From: an uncultured Lachnospiraceae bacterium | GTDB lineage: Bacteria > Bacillota > Clostridia > Lachnospirales > Lachnospiraceae | Assembly (NCBI GenBank): GCA_910579285.1 | Contig: CAJTTT010000001.1 | Coordinates: forward strand, 124,001-188,000 | DNA: 64,000 nt | Direction of reading: 5' to 3' | Part shown: piece by piece, positions 9,652 to 18,205 of the stretch | Layout: each line of letters begins with the position of its first letter | Numbering within the stretch: position 1 is the first letter of the stretch | Position numbers and translations under genes: made by a program | Notes under the pieces: generated by a model | Told to the model about the DNA's origin: nothing | Database searches by the model: none | Seen by the model: the letters and a program-made list of their open reading frames with translations, nothing else

Positions 9652-9742
9652 ATCGAGCGTTGGCACGCTCGATTCAGAGAATGCTTCGCATTCTCCTATT
9701 AAATAAAAAAGGCATTCGCCAAATGCCCGTGCAGGCACGGCG
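9652..9742 (+). repeat. Cluster of hairpins between uvrB and uvrA
   Basis: Consecutive inverted repeats: ATCGAGCGT/ACGCTCGAT (9652-9673), GAGAATGC/GCATTCTC (9677-9695), GGCATT/AATGCC (about 9711-9727) and a GC-rich GTGC/GCAC stem. The GAGAATGC hairpin recurs at about 50082, 50175 and 60643. There is no good T-run, so this looks like a repeat element rather than a plain terminator. Confidence 0.7.
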
Positions 9743-9829
9743 CCTGGCTCATTGCCCACGGAATTAAAGGAACTTTTAATTAACTTATAATTTAAGAAAC
9801 GACAAAGATAAAGCAAGAGGTATGATGAC

Positions 9830-12700
9830 ATGTCTGAAAATATAAAAATGCGTCCGCGCGACTACATCAAAATCCGCGGCGCGAACGAACATAATCTGAA
9901 AGGAATTGATTTAGATATCCCCCGCAATGAGTTTGTGGTGCTCACGGGCTTGTCTGGGTCGGGTAAGTCTTCGCTTGCATTCGACACGATTTATGCGGAG
10001 GGCCAGCGGCGTTATATGGAATCGCTCTCCTCCTACGCGAGGCAGTTTTTGGGGCAGATGGAGAAGCCGGATGTGGAACGGATTGAAGGACTTTCCCCGG
10101 CTATTTCCATCGACCAGAAATCGACGAACCGCAACCCCCGATCCACAGTCGGCACGGTGACGGAGATTTACGACTATTTCCGTCTGCTGTACGCCCGTAT
10201 CGGTATTCCTCACTGCCCGAACTGCGGCAAGGAAATTAAGAAGCAGACGGTGGACCAGATCGTGGATCAGGTGATGGAACTGCCAGAAGGCACGAAAATC
10301 CAGCTTCTTGCGCCTGTGGTGCGGGGGCGCAAGGGAGAACACGCGAAAGTCTTTGATAGAGCCAGACGCAGCGGCTATGTGCGGGTGCGCGTGGACGGAA
10401 ATCTGTATGATCTGACGGAGGAAGCCGAGGACTTTAAGCTGGAGAAAAACATCAAACATAACATCGAAATCGTGGTGGATCGTCTTGTGGTAAAAGGCGG
10501 CATTGAGCGGCGGTTGACGGATTCCGTGGAAAACGTCTTTGCTCTGGCGGAGGGGCTGATGACTTTGGACGTTATTGGCGGGGATCCCATTCAGTTCAGC
10601 CAGAGCTTTGCCTGTCCCGACTGCGGCATCAGCATCAGCGAAATTGAGCCGAGAAGCTTTTCCTTCAACAATCCTTTCGGCGCGTGTCCCGGCTGTTTCG
10701 GCCTGGGCTATAAAATGGAGTTTGACGTGGATCTGATGATACCCGACAAAAACGTGAGCCTGGAGGACGGCGCGATCGCGGTTCTCGGCTGGCAGTCCAG
10801 CGGCGCGGAGGGAAGCTTTACCAACGCGATTCTGAAAGCCCTCGCGAAGGAATTTAAGTTCAGCCTGCAGACGCCTTTCGGGGAGCTGCCCGAGAAAGTG
10901 CAGGATCTCATTCTTTACGGTACAGACAAGCAGGTGAATGTGCACTATGAGGGACAGCGCGGCAGCGGGGTCTACCCGGTGGCCTTTGAAGGTGTGATCA
11001 AAAATGTGGAGCGCCGATACAGGGAAACCGGCTCCGACTGGAGCAAACAGGAGTATGAGAGCTTTATGCGCATCATTCCCTGTAAGGAATGTAAGGGGAT
11101 GCGTCTGAAAAAGGAATCCCTTGCTGTAACGGTGTGCGATAAGAATATATACGAAATAACATCTATATCTATTGCGAAGCTGCATGCATTCATCGGTGAC
11201 ATGCAATTGACGAAACAACAGGAGCTGATCGGCAAGCGTATCCTGAAGGAGATCCGTGCCAGAGTCGGCTTCCTGATGGAAGTGGGCTTGGAATATCTGT
11301 CCCTCTCCAGGGCCACAGGCTCCCTCTCCGGCGGAGAATCCCAGCGGATTCGCCTGGCCACCCAGATCGGATCGGGGCTGGTGGGCGTCTGCTATATTCT
11401 TGACGAGCCGAGCATCGGGCTTCACCAGCGGGACAATGACAAGCTGATTGCCGCGCTGAAAAATCTGCGCGATATGGGAAATACCCTGCTTGTGGTGGAG
11501 CACGATGAGGACACTATGCTGGCGGCGGACCATATCGTGGATATCGGACCGGGCGCGGGCAGCCGGGGCGGCGAGGTCGTGGCCCAGGGAACGGCAGAGG
11601 AAATCATGCAGATTGAGGAATCCGTCACAGGACAGTATCTGAGCGGAAAACTGCAGATTCCGATACCGAAAATGCGAAGAAAACCCGTTGGCTGGCTTAC
11701 GGTCAAGAGTGCGGAAGAGAACAATTTAAAGAAAATAGACGTAAAGTTTCCGACGGGCATTCTGACCTGCGTTACAGGTGTGTCTGGATCGGGGAAAAGC
11801 TCTCTTGTCAATGAAATCCTCTACAAGCATCTGGCAAGGGATCTGAACCGGGCGCGCTGTATCCCTGGAAAGCATAAGGAAATTTTGGGCATAGAGCAGC
11901 TCGATAAAGTGATCAATATCGACCAGTCTCCCATTGGCAGGACGCCCCGCTCCAATCCGGCTACCTACACAGGCGTTTTCGATCAGATCCGGGATCTGTT
12001 CGCGGGCACCCCGGATGCCAAGGCGAAGGGCTACAAGAAGGGGCGGTTCAGCTTTAACGTGAAGGGCGGCCGCTGCGAGGCCTGCGGCGGAGACGGCATC
12101 ATTAAGATAGAAATGCATTTCCTGCCGGATGTCTATGTGCCCTGTGAAGTCTGCGGCGGCAAGCGTTACAACCGGGAGACGCTGGAAGTAAAGTATAAAG
12201 GGAAAAGCATTTTTGACGTGCTGGATATGACGGTGGAAGAAGCGGTTCCCTTCTTCGAGAACCTGCCGTCCATCCGCAGAAAGATAGAGACGCTGAATGA
12301 TGTGGGTCTTTCCTATGTGAAACTGGGACAGCCCTCCACCACACTCTCGGGCGGCGAGGCTCAGCGGATCAAGCTGGCCACGGAGCTTTCCAAACGGAGC
12401 ACGGGCAAGACCATCTATATTCTGGATGAGCCTACCACGGGCCTCCACTTTGCGGACGTCCACAAGCTTGTGGATATTCTGCATAAGCTGGCTGAGGGCG
12501 GAAATACCGTGGTCGTCATCGAACACAACCTGGACGTGATCAAGACTGCCGACTATATCATAGACATGGGCCCTGAGGGCGGAGAAGGCGGCGGCACGGT
12601 GGTGGGAACCGGCACACCCGAGCAGATCACTAAAATAAAAGAATCCTACACGGGAATCTATATTAAGAAGATGCTTGAGAAAGCAGCGGAGCATACATGA
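9830..12700 (+). CDS. uvrA: UvrA, excinuclease ABC subunit A
   Basis: The damage-sensing ATPase of nucleotide excision repair, 956 aa, typical length. Two ABC modules are visible. The first has Walker A GLSGSGKSSLAFDTIYAEG and signature SGGESQRIRLATQ. The second has GVSGSGKSSLVNEIL and LSGGEAQRIKLATEL followed by ILDEPTTGLH. Zinc modules include CPNCGKEIKK, CPDCG with CPGCFGLGY, and CEACGGDG with CEVCGGKRYN. The ATG at 9830 has AGAGG 9 nt upstream. The enzyme loads UvrB onto lesions; the two genes are adjacent as in many Bacillota. Confidence 0.98.
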   Translation: MSENIKMRPRDYIKIRGANEHNLKGIDLDIPRNEFVVLTGLSGSGKSSLAFDTIYAEGQRRYMESLSSYARQFLGQMEKPDVERIEGLSPAISIDQKSTNRNPRSTVGTVTEIYDYFRLLYARIGIPHCPNCGKEIKKQTVDQIVDQVMELPEGTKIQLLAPVVRGRKGEHAKVFDRARRSGYVRVRVDGNLYDLTEEAEDFKLEKNIKHNIEIVVDRLVVKGGIERRLTDSVENVFALAEGLMTLDVIGGDPIQFSQSFACPDCGISISEIEPRSFSFNNPFGACPGCFGLGYKMEFDVDLMIPDKNVSLEDGAIAVLGWQSSGAEGSFTNAILKALAKEFKFSLQTPFGELPEKVQDLILYGTDKQVNVHYEGQRGSGVYPVAFEGVIKNVERRYRETGSDWSKQEYESFMRIIPCKECKGMRLKKESLAVTVCDKNIYEITSISIAKLHAFIGDMQLTKQQELIGKRILKEIRARVGFLMEVGLEYLSLSRATGSLSGGESQRIRLATQIGSGLVGVCYILDEPSIGLHQRDNDKLIAALKNLRDMGNTLLVVEHDEDTMLAADHIVDIGPGAGSRGGEVVAQGTAEEIMQIEESVTGQYLSGKLQIPIPKMRRKPVGWLTVKSAEENNLKKIDVKFPTGILTCVTGVSGSGKSSLVNEILYKHLARDLNRARCIPGKHKEILGIEQLDKVINIDQSPIGRTPRSNPATYTGVFDQIRDLFAGTPDAKAKGYKKGRFSFNVKGGRCEACGGDGIIKIEMHFLPDVYVPCEVCGGKRYNRETLEVKYKGKSIFDVLDMTVEEAVPFFENLPSIRRKIETLNDVGLSYVKLGQPSTTLSGGEAQRIKLATELSKRSTGKTIYILDEPTTGLHFADVHKLVDILHKLAEGGNTVVVIEHNLDVIKTADYIIDMGPEGGEGGGTVVGTGTPEQITKIKESYTGIYIKKMLEKAAEHT

Positions 12701-12706
12701 CACCCA

Positions 12707-12740
12707 AAACCGGCAGAGACAATCTCGTCCCTGCCGGTTT
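12707..12740. terminator. Hairpin terminator after uvrA
   Basis: AAACCGGCAGaGAC, loop aatctc, GTCcCTGCCGGTTT, just after the uvrA stop codon. The minus strand reads into TTTTG, so it may also stop transcription from the convergent ATPase gene. Two further inverted repeats follow: GACCCGTGC/GCACGGGTC at 12751-12793, and one pairing GAGTA...GGGAAGA with TCTTCCC...TACTC at 12801-12829. Confidence 0.65.
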
Positions 12741-12843
12741 GTAATGCGCAGACCCGTGCAGAGGAAGCATGCTGCTAAGGCAGCGCACGGGTCGCGCGCC
12801 GAGTATGGGAAGATGGTTCTTCCCTACTCGATTAACGTAACGG

Positions 12844-14505
12844 TTACAGCATCCGATATCTTGCCAGGCAGGCCAGAATCTCCTGCCGCCTTACATAGGC
12901 AGCCGGCCCGGCCCCATAGTTTTTCGGCGTCAGGGAAAGGATGCCCTCTTTCTCCAGTTTGGCAAAAGCTTCTTCGGTAAGCTGGGGAAGGGTTTTCTTT
13001 CCGTTGGCCAGCCGTTCCAAAACATACTGCGAAATGTAAGCGAGAGCAGCGGTCTGGCTCTCCCCCACGATCTGTTCCAGATAGCGCAGGTCAATTTCGT
13101 TCCTGTCAAGACTGATCGTGTCCCAGCCGTGCACCTTCGCTTTTTCAACCCGCTTTGTGCGGACGGTCTTTTTCAGCCAGTCTGTCTTTTTCACGGTCTC
13201 TTCCGTCAGTTCGACAGCCAGTTCCTTTGCCCGGGCGGTTACGTCCTTTGTCTCATAGCAGTCCATCTGCAGAACCGTGTCGGCAACCGAAAGATAGTCG
13301 CCGGAACTGCCCGCCACCAGAATGGTGGAAATGCCAAGATCCTGGTAGAGGCTCCGTATCTTGCGGATAAAGGGCGTGATCGGCTCTTTTTCATCGGAGA
13401 CGAGCTGGGCCATGCGCCCATCGCGCACCATAAAGTTGGTGGCTGAAGTGTCCTCGTCAATCAGAAGCACCGTACTGCCGCTGGCAAGCGCTTCCACCGT
13501 ATTGGCGGCCTGAGACGTGCTGCCGCTGGCGTTCTCCGTCTGAAAACGGGTGGTGTCCGATTTCATGGGGAGGTTGTTGATAAACATGGAAATATCGGTC
13601 TCGTGGATGCAACGGTGTTCCTCGGCCCGCAGCTTAAAGGCAGACTCGTCTGTGATCACAAGTTCCCTGCCATCCCCCGAAATGTGGTTGTAAACGCCGC
13701 GCTCCAAAGCTTTTAATAAGGTAGATTTTCCGTGGAAACCACCTCCGGCGATCACGGTGATGCCGTGGCGGATACCCATGCCCCGCACCTGCCCGCGGTG
13801 GGGAAGATCCAGAGTGACGGCAAGGGATTCCGGGCTTTTAAACACAACCGCGTCCCGCATGGGCCTCTGGGAAACGCCGCTTTCTCTCGGCAGAATAGAG
13901 CCGTCCGCCACAAAGGCGGCAAGATCGTGCTGCGGCAGTGCCTGACGGATAAACTGCTGGTCGTCCGCCAGCGCCGTTACCTTGTCCAGATCCTGCTTCA
14001 TGCGGGGATTCAGCTTAAAAACCTGCTGTGCCAGATCGGGAAGCAGATGGAATAAAATCTGCGCCAGTTCCCCCGCCGCGATGGTGCGTCCGAATGCGGG
14101 AAACCCTACCTCGATGCGGGCCTCAATCACATCTTTACCGATATGCATGGCAGTGGTTTCCAGAATTTCCTGCCCGGTCCGGCAGGCCGTCACCAGCCCG
14201 CTTTTGCCGGAGCCTTTTGCGGCCCTGCCGTCGCCGTTTCTCAGGAAGCGGTGAAGACTGCGCAGCAGATAATCTTCCACTGCGATACGGCGGTGCCTGC
14301 TCTCAAAACAAGCAGCGGGAATATTTCCCTGATTTCGGTAGACAATCCGCACACGGGAGGGCGAAGCGAAGGGATCTCCCTGCACATGGTCGATCCAGAG
14401 ACGGTATGCCCCAAAATCATATTCCCCCTCCAGAACTTTGTAGGCCTTGTAACCTTTATGATCGATTTCTCTGAGTTTTGCCTGTAACTCTGCCTGTGAT
14501 TTCAT
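12844..14505 (-). CDS. Predicted ATPase of the ABC class
   Basis: This 553-aa protein matches the family of soluble 'predicted ATPases of the ABC class' (COG3044-like), for which I know no established biochemical role. The N-terminal third is family-specific (YKAYKVLEGEYDFGAYRL). The nucleotide-binding part has a P-loop GGGFHGKSTLLKAL near residue 255 and a Walker B-like VLLIDEDTSATNFMVRD, followed by the conserved AQLVSDEKEPITPF. It has no membrane segments, so it is probably not a transporter. It converges on uvrA and diverges from mbl. A TATACT -10 is visible upstream on the minus strand near 14617. Confidence 0.85.
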   Translation of the reverse strand: MKSQAELQAKLREIDHKGYKAYKVLEGEYDFGAYRLWIDHVQGDPFASPSRVRIVYRNQGNIPAACFESRHRRIAVEDYLLRSLHRFLRNGDGRAAKGSGKSGLVTACRTGQEILETTAMHIGKDVIEARIEVGFPAFGRTIAAGELAQILFHLLPDLAQQVFKLNPRMKQDLDKVTALADDQQFIRQALPQHDLAAFVADGSILPRESGVSQRPMRDAVVFKSPESLAVTLDLPHRGQVRGMGIRHGITVIAGGGFHGKSTLLKALERGVYNHISGDGRELVITDESAFKLRAEEHRCIHETDISMFINNLPMKSDTTRFQTENASGSTSQAANTVEALASGSTVLLIDEDTSATNFMVRDGRMAQLVSDEKEPITPFIRKIRSLYQDLGISTILVAGSSGDYLSVADTVLQMDCYETKDVTARAKELAVELTEETVKKTDWLKKTVRTKRVEKAKVHGWDTISLDRNEIDLRYLEQIVGESQTAALAYISQYVLERLANGKKTLPQLTEEAFAKLEKEGILSLTPKNYGAGPAAYVRRQEILACLARYRML

Positions 14506-14792
14506 AGTGTAGTGACTCCTTTTTTATTGTGCCGCAGCCTGGCCGCAAGGATCCGGGCCGTGCGCTTATACCTGGGGAATGCCTCAGAAACGGCGTCCAC
14601 CAGCCACTTTGTAGTATAACACAGCTTCCAGAAACTGGGACAATTTTTTTTAGAAAGAAAGGCATGGACGGGTAAACATTTCTGACCTGCCTGCCGATAA
14701 TAAATAAAAGGCACGGATGCTGAAATCAGAACGGAAGGACCCGTTCTGTTTTTGGCGTTTCTTATTTTTTTGAAAAAAATTTATAAAAACCT
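14506..14792. other. Gene-free stretch between the ATPase gene and mbl
   Basis: No convincing gene. The first 110 bp are the ATPase leader. Further on there is a plus-strand terminator (separate entry) with no recognisable gene in front of it, and only very short open frames. Confidence 0.6.
14727..14753 (+). terminator. Orphan rho-independent terminator upstream of mbl
   Basis: CAGAACGG-aaggac-CCGTTCTG followed directly by TTTTT on the plus strand. No plus-strand protein gene precedes it within 2 kb, so it may end a small RNA or insulate the mbl promoter. Confidence 0.65.
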
Positions 14793-14821
14793 TTGAAAAA
14801 CCGATTCGATGAGGGTATAAT
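14793..14821 (+). promoter_or_regulatory. Sigma-A promoter of the mbl-flhO-flhP operon
   Basis: TTGAAA (14793-14798), a 17-bp spacer and TATAAT (14816-14821), about 65 bp before the mbl start. This is a near-consensus housekeeping promoter. Confidence 0.8.
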
Positions 14822-14885
14822 ATAGTAGCCGCAGTAGAAAGTAGGCGGCCATATGGTATATTCTCGGGAAGGGGAACGAAGGTAA

Positions 14886-15878
14886 ATGCAGTTTACAGAT
14901 ATCGGTATAGATCTTGGCACAGCCAGTATTTTAGTATATATCAGAGGCAAGGGCGTTGTGTTGAAGGAGCCCTCGGTAGTCGCTTTTGACAGAGACACGA
15001 ATAAAATCAAGGCAATCGGTGAGGACGCGCGCCTCATGCTCGGCAGAACGCCGGGCAATATTGTGGCGGTAAGACCCTTGAGACAGGGTGTTATCTCCGA
15101 TTACCAGGTAACTGAAAAAATGATGAAGTATTTTATCCAGAAAGCTCTGGGTAAAAAGACGTTCAGAAAGCCGCGCATTGCGGTCTGCGTGCCCAGCGGC
15201 GTGACAGAGGTAGAGAAGAAGGCCGTGGAGGACGCGACCTATCAGGCGGGCGCGAGGGAGGTTTCCATCATTGAGGAGCCGATCGCGGCAGCTATTGGCG
15301 CAGGCATTGACATTTCCAAACCCTGTGGAAACATGATCGTGGATATCGGCGGCGGTACTTCCGACATCGCGGTGATTTCCCTCGGCGGCACGGTGGTCAG
15401 CGCATCCATTAAGATCGCGGGTGATGATTTCGATGAGGCGATCGTGCGTTATATGCGTAAAAAACATAATCTGCTGATCGGTGAACGGACGGCAGAGGAT
15501 TTGAAGATAAAGATTGGCTCGGCATTCAAGCGTCCCGAGGTAGATTACATGGACGTGAGGGGCCGTAATCTGGTGACCGGTCTTCCCAGAACCGTCAAAG
15601 TTTCCTCGGAGGAGACGGAGGAAGCGCTGCATGAGACAACCGTGCAGATCGTGGAGACGATACACAGCGTGCTCGAAAAGACGCCCCCGGAGCTGGCGGC
15701 TGACATCGCAGACCGCGGTATTGTCCTGACAGGAGGCGGCAGTCTGCTCCGCGGACTGGAGGATCTGATCGCGGCCAAGACCGGCATTAACACCATGACG
15801 GCGGAAGATCCGATGACGGCTGTGGCGATCGGCACAGGAAAGTATGTGGAATTTTTGGCGGGTTACCGCGAAGACTAG
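14886..15878 (+). CDS. mbl: MreB/Mbl-type actin-like cell-shape protein
   Basis: A bacterial actin that forms membrane-associated filaments guiding lateral cell-wall synthesis. It is 330 aa, the usual length. Actin-fold motifs: phosphate 1 IGIDLGTASILVYI near the N-terminus, PSGVTEVEKKAVEDA, phosphate 2 MIVDIGGGTSDIAVISLGG, EEPIAAAIGAGI, and adenosine motif GIVLTGGGSLLRGL. The start ATG is preceded by GAAGG. I prefer mbl over mreB because it is directly followed by flhO- and flhP-like genes, the Bacillus subtilis order, and lacks mreC/mreD neighbours. Confidence 0.93.
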   Translation: MQFTDIGIDLGTASILVYIRGKGVVLKEPSVVAFDRDTNKIKAIGEDARLMLGRTPGNIVAVRPLRQGVISDYQVTEKMMKYFIQKALGKKTFRKPRIAVCVPSGVTEVEKKAVEDATYQAGAREVSIIEEPIAAAIGAGIDISKPCGNMIVDIGGGTSDIAVISLGGTVVSASIKIAGDDFDEAIVRYMRKKHNLLIGERTAEDLKIKIGSAFKRPEVDYMDVRGRNLVTGLPRTVKVSSEETEEALHETTVQIVETIHSVLEKTPPELAADIADRGIVLTGGGSLLRGLEDLIAAKTGINTMTAEDPMTAVAIGTGKYVEFLAGYRED

Positions 15879-15879
15879 A

Positions 15880-15976
15880 ACGAAAAGAAATTCTAATTAC
15901 TCGCAGCAGAGTCTGCTTCGTAAAGAATTTCTATGTTTCGTTCACGAGGATGTAAAAAACACATCCTCGGCAGCTT
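15880..15976 (+). repeat. Structured intergenic element between mbl and flhO
   Basis: A long imperfect stem (AACGAAA..AGAAATTCT with AAGAATTTCT..TTTCGTT) encloses an inner GCAGCAGA/TCTGC arm with ACTCGCAGCAG and CTGCTTCG, followed by GAGGATGT/ACATCCTC. The inner arm matches the repeat unit in the gdpP leader (50012-50224). Confidence 0.7.
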
Positions 15977-15994
15977 AATGGAGGAAGATGCGTT

Positions 15995-16864
15995 ATGTTA
16001 AAAGGTTTGTACACCGCCTATACGGGCATGTTGAATGAGCAGCATCGGATGGATGTTCTGACGAACAATCTGGCGAACGCTACGACCAACGGGTTTAAGA
16101 AAGAGGGCACCACAAGCGAAGCTTTTGACACGGTGCTTGCCTATAAGATCAAAGACCTGTCGGAACCGGGCAATCTTCCGAGACCGCTTGCCACCAACAG
16201 AGCGGTGGATCAGGCGGAGGCGAACAATCCGCTGAATGAGAATTACATGGAGCGGCGTGTCAGAAAGACCGGCCTGAATCTGGGCGTAAAGATCGGAGAA
16301 AATTATGTGGATTACTCTGAGGGACCGATTAAAGAAACAGGCAATCCGCTGGATCTGGCGCTTTCCGACAGAGGCTTTTTCGCGGTAGAGTATACCAACA
16401 AAGCCGGAGTCACTTCCACCAAATATACGAGAGACGGCAACTTTACCATGAACCAGCAGGGTTTCCTGCAGACCCAGGACGGCGACTATGTGCTGGACCA
16501 GGACGGCCAGAGAATCCAGATGGACACGGTTCTTCCCATCAGTATCAGCCGCAACGGCACGATTACACAGGATGGCAATATGGTGGCTGTCATCGGCATT
16601 GCCGATTTTGAGGATTACAATTATCTGGAGCGTTTTGGCGAGAATTACTTCCAGCCGGTAGAGGGCGCGACAGAGCTGGAACGGGGCGAGACGGGCGTCA
16701 ACACGCAGATCCATCAAGGATATCTGGAAATGTCGAATATTTCCGTTGTGACTGAAATGGTCAACATGATTACCCTGCAGCGTCAGTATGAGAGCAACCA
16801 GAAAGTAATTACCACCTATGATGACACATTAGAGCAGGCGGTAATGCAGAACGGTAAAGTATAA
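15995..16864 (+). CDS. flhO: Flagellar basal-body rod protein, FlhO/FlgF type
   Basis: A structural component of the flagellar rod or hook-basal body, exported by the flagellar type III system. It is 289 aa. The N-terminal basal-body rod motif (LTNNLANATTNGFKK) and the C-terminal coiled-coil motif (VTEMVNMITLQRQYESNQK) together form the axial zipper of the FlgF/FlgG family. A central FlgG-type beta domain contains TRDGNFTMNQQGFLQTQDG. GGAGGAAG precedes the ATG. Its position after mbl and before a second paralogue matches flhO-flhP of Bacillus. Confidence 0.92.
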   Translation: MLKGLYTAYTGMLNEQHRMDVLTNNLANATTNGFKKEGTTSEAFDTVLAYKIKDLSEPGNLPRPLATNRAVDQAEANNPLNENYMERRVRKTGLNLGVKIGENYVDYSEGPIKETGNPLDLALSDRGFFAVEYTNKAGVTSTKYTRDGNFTMNQQGFLQTQDGDYVLDQDGQRIQMDTVLPISISRNGTITQDGNMVAVIGIADFEDYNYLERFGENYFQPVEGATELERGETGVNTQIHQGYLEMSNISVVTEMVNMITLQRQYESNQKVITTYDDTLEQAVMQNGKV

Positions 16865-16902
16865 GAGTTAAAAAACAGAGAAAACGTGTAAAGGAGAATA
16901 CT

Positions 16903-17721
16903 ATGGTTAGGAGTTTATGGTCGGGTGCAACCGGCATGAATGCGCAGCAGACAAATGTAGACACGATAGCAAACAACCTTGCAAACGTCAATTCCGTTGG
17001 ATATAAGGCGCAGGTGGCACAGTTTAAGTCTCTTCTGTACCAGAACTTACAGTCTGTCACCACAACGGCTAACGGTGATCCGAAGCCTACCACCTCTCAG
17101 GTGGGTCTTGGCGTCCGCACCGCTTCCATCAATCAGATTTTTACGCAGGGAAGTCTTCTTGACTCCGCTTCCGACACATCCTTTGCAATCGAGGGCGACG
17201 GTTTCTTTGCCCTGCGCGGGGAGGAAGGCGAAATTTATTACACGAGAAACGGTGACTTTACATGGGCGATCGGCGCCAACAACCGTATGACTTTGACAAA
17301 CGCGGACGGACTTCCCGTGCTGGATACGGAAGGCCGTGCCATTGTTACCGATGCGGGGTACATAGCAAGCAACCTCACGATTACAGAGGACGGGCAGATC
17401 TGTTATCCCGACGCGCAGAATAATCCGCAGCCCATCGGCATACAGATCGGTACTTTCCAGTTTAACAATCCCGGCGGCCTCAAGAGAGTGGGCGATACAC
17501 TCTTTTCTGTAACTGACGCCAGCGGACGTGTTCTCAATGAGACTACAACGGACGGCATACAGAGAAGCAGAATTATCCAGGGCTATCTGGAAGGCTCCAA
17601 TGTACAGGTGGCAAACGAGATGGTAAACCTGATCGTTGCACAGCGCGCATACGAGATGAACTCCAAGTCCATCACCACCTCCGACTCCATGCTGGAAGTG
17701 GCTAATAACTTGAAACGCTAA
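16903..17721 (+). CDS. flhP: Flagellar basal-body rod protein, FlhP/FlgG type
   Basis: The second rod or hook-basal-body protein, 272 aa, paralogous to the preceding gene and 38 bp downstream of it. It has N-terminal VDTIANNLANVNSVGYK and C-terminal VQVANEMVNLIVAQRAYEMNSK, the hallmark zipper segments. The middle carries TRNGDFTWAIGANNRMT and the usual FlgG beta region. AAAGGAG lies before the ATG. It presumably forms the distal rod together with the FlhO-like protein. Confidence 0.93.
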   Translation: MVRSLWSGATGMNAQQTNVDTIANNLANVNSVGYKAQVAQFKSLLYQNLQSVTTTANGDPKPTTSQVGLGVRTASINQIFTQGSLLDSASDTSFAIEGDGFFALRGEEGEIYYTRNGDFTWAIGANNRMTLTNADGLPVLDTEGRAIVTDAGYIASNLTITEDGQICYPDAQNNPQPIGIQIGTFQFNNPGGLKRVGDTLFSVTDASGRVLNETTTDGIQRSRIIQGYLEGSNVQVANEMVNLIVAQRAYEMNSKSITTSDSMLEVANNLKR

Positions 17722-17809
17722 GAGCCGTGCAAAAGGGTGACTTTCCAGATTGCGCATGCTTGCATGCGGCAAGCTGGAAAGGTTGCATGAGCAAACAGGG
17801 AGAACGCAT

Positions 17810-18172
17810 ATGAACGATTTAACCAACTTATCCGCATACACGAACTACATGACCGACACAAACCGTGTGGCCACAGAGAACCTTCAGAAAAATCTGCAGA
17901 GTGCAGACAAGGCCGGCAAGGAAAAGGAGGACGATGCCCTCTTTGATGCCTGCAAGCAGTTTGAGGCTTATTTGTGGGAGCAGGTCTATAAGGAAATGCA
18001 GAAAACCGTGGACATCTTCGGCGAGGACGAGGACGGCTACGCTTCCAATATGGTGGATTATTTTAAGGACACGGTGATCCAGCAGATTTCCGAGCAGACC
18101 GCAACGCAGGGTTCTAACTCCCTTGCGCAGATGTTATATGAGCAGGCAAAGATCAACTACGGCATTTCCTGA
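17810..18172 (+). CDS. Rod-binding protein, FlgJ N-terminal-domain type
   Basis: A 120-aa protein matching the rod-binding half of FlgJ: DALFDACKQFEAYLWEQVYKEMQKT and VDYFKDTVIQQISEQ. It has no C-terminal muramidase domain, unlike proteobacterial FlgJ (about 310 aa). It probably caps or chaperones assembly of the rod proteins encoded just upstream, and a separate hydrolase would have to cut peptidoglycan. ATG 17810 is chosen because GGGAG lies 7 nt upstream; the longer frame from 17750 has no such site. Confidence 0.88.
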   Translation: MNDLTNLSAYTNYMTDTNRVATENLQKNLQSADKAGKEKEDDALFDACKQFEAYLWEQVYKEMQKTVDIFGEDEDGYASNMVDYFKDTVIQQISEQTATQGSNSLAQMLYEQAKINYGIS

Positions 18173-18205
18173 TAATTGCAGTATTCTACACCACACAGGT
18201 ATTCT

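Noticed and set aside
9911..11533. A 540-codon minus-strand open frame
   Set aside because: Antisense to uvrA, which is unmistakable on the other strand; His/Gln-rich shadow sequence.
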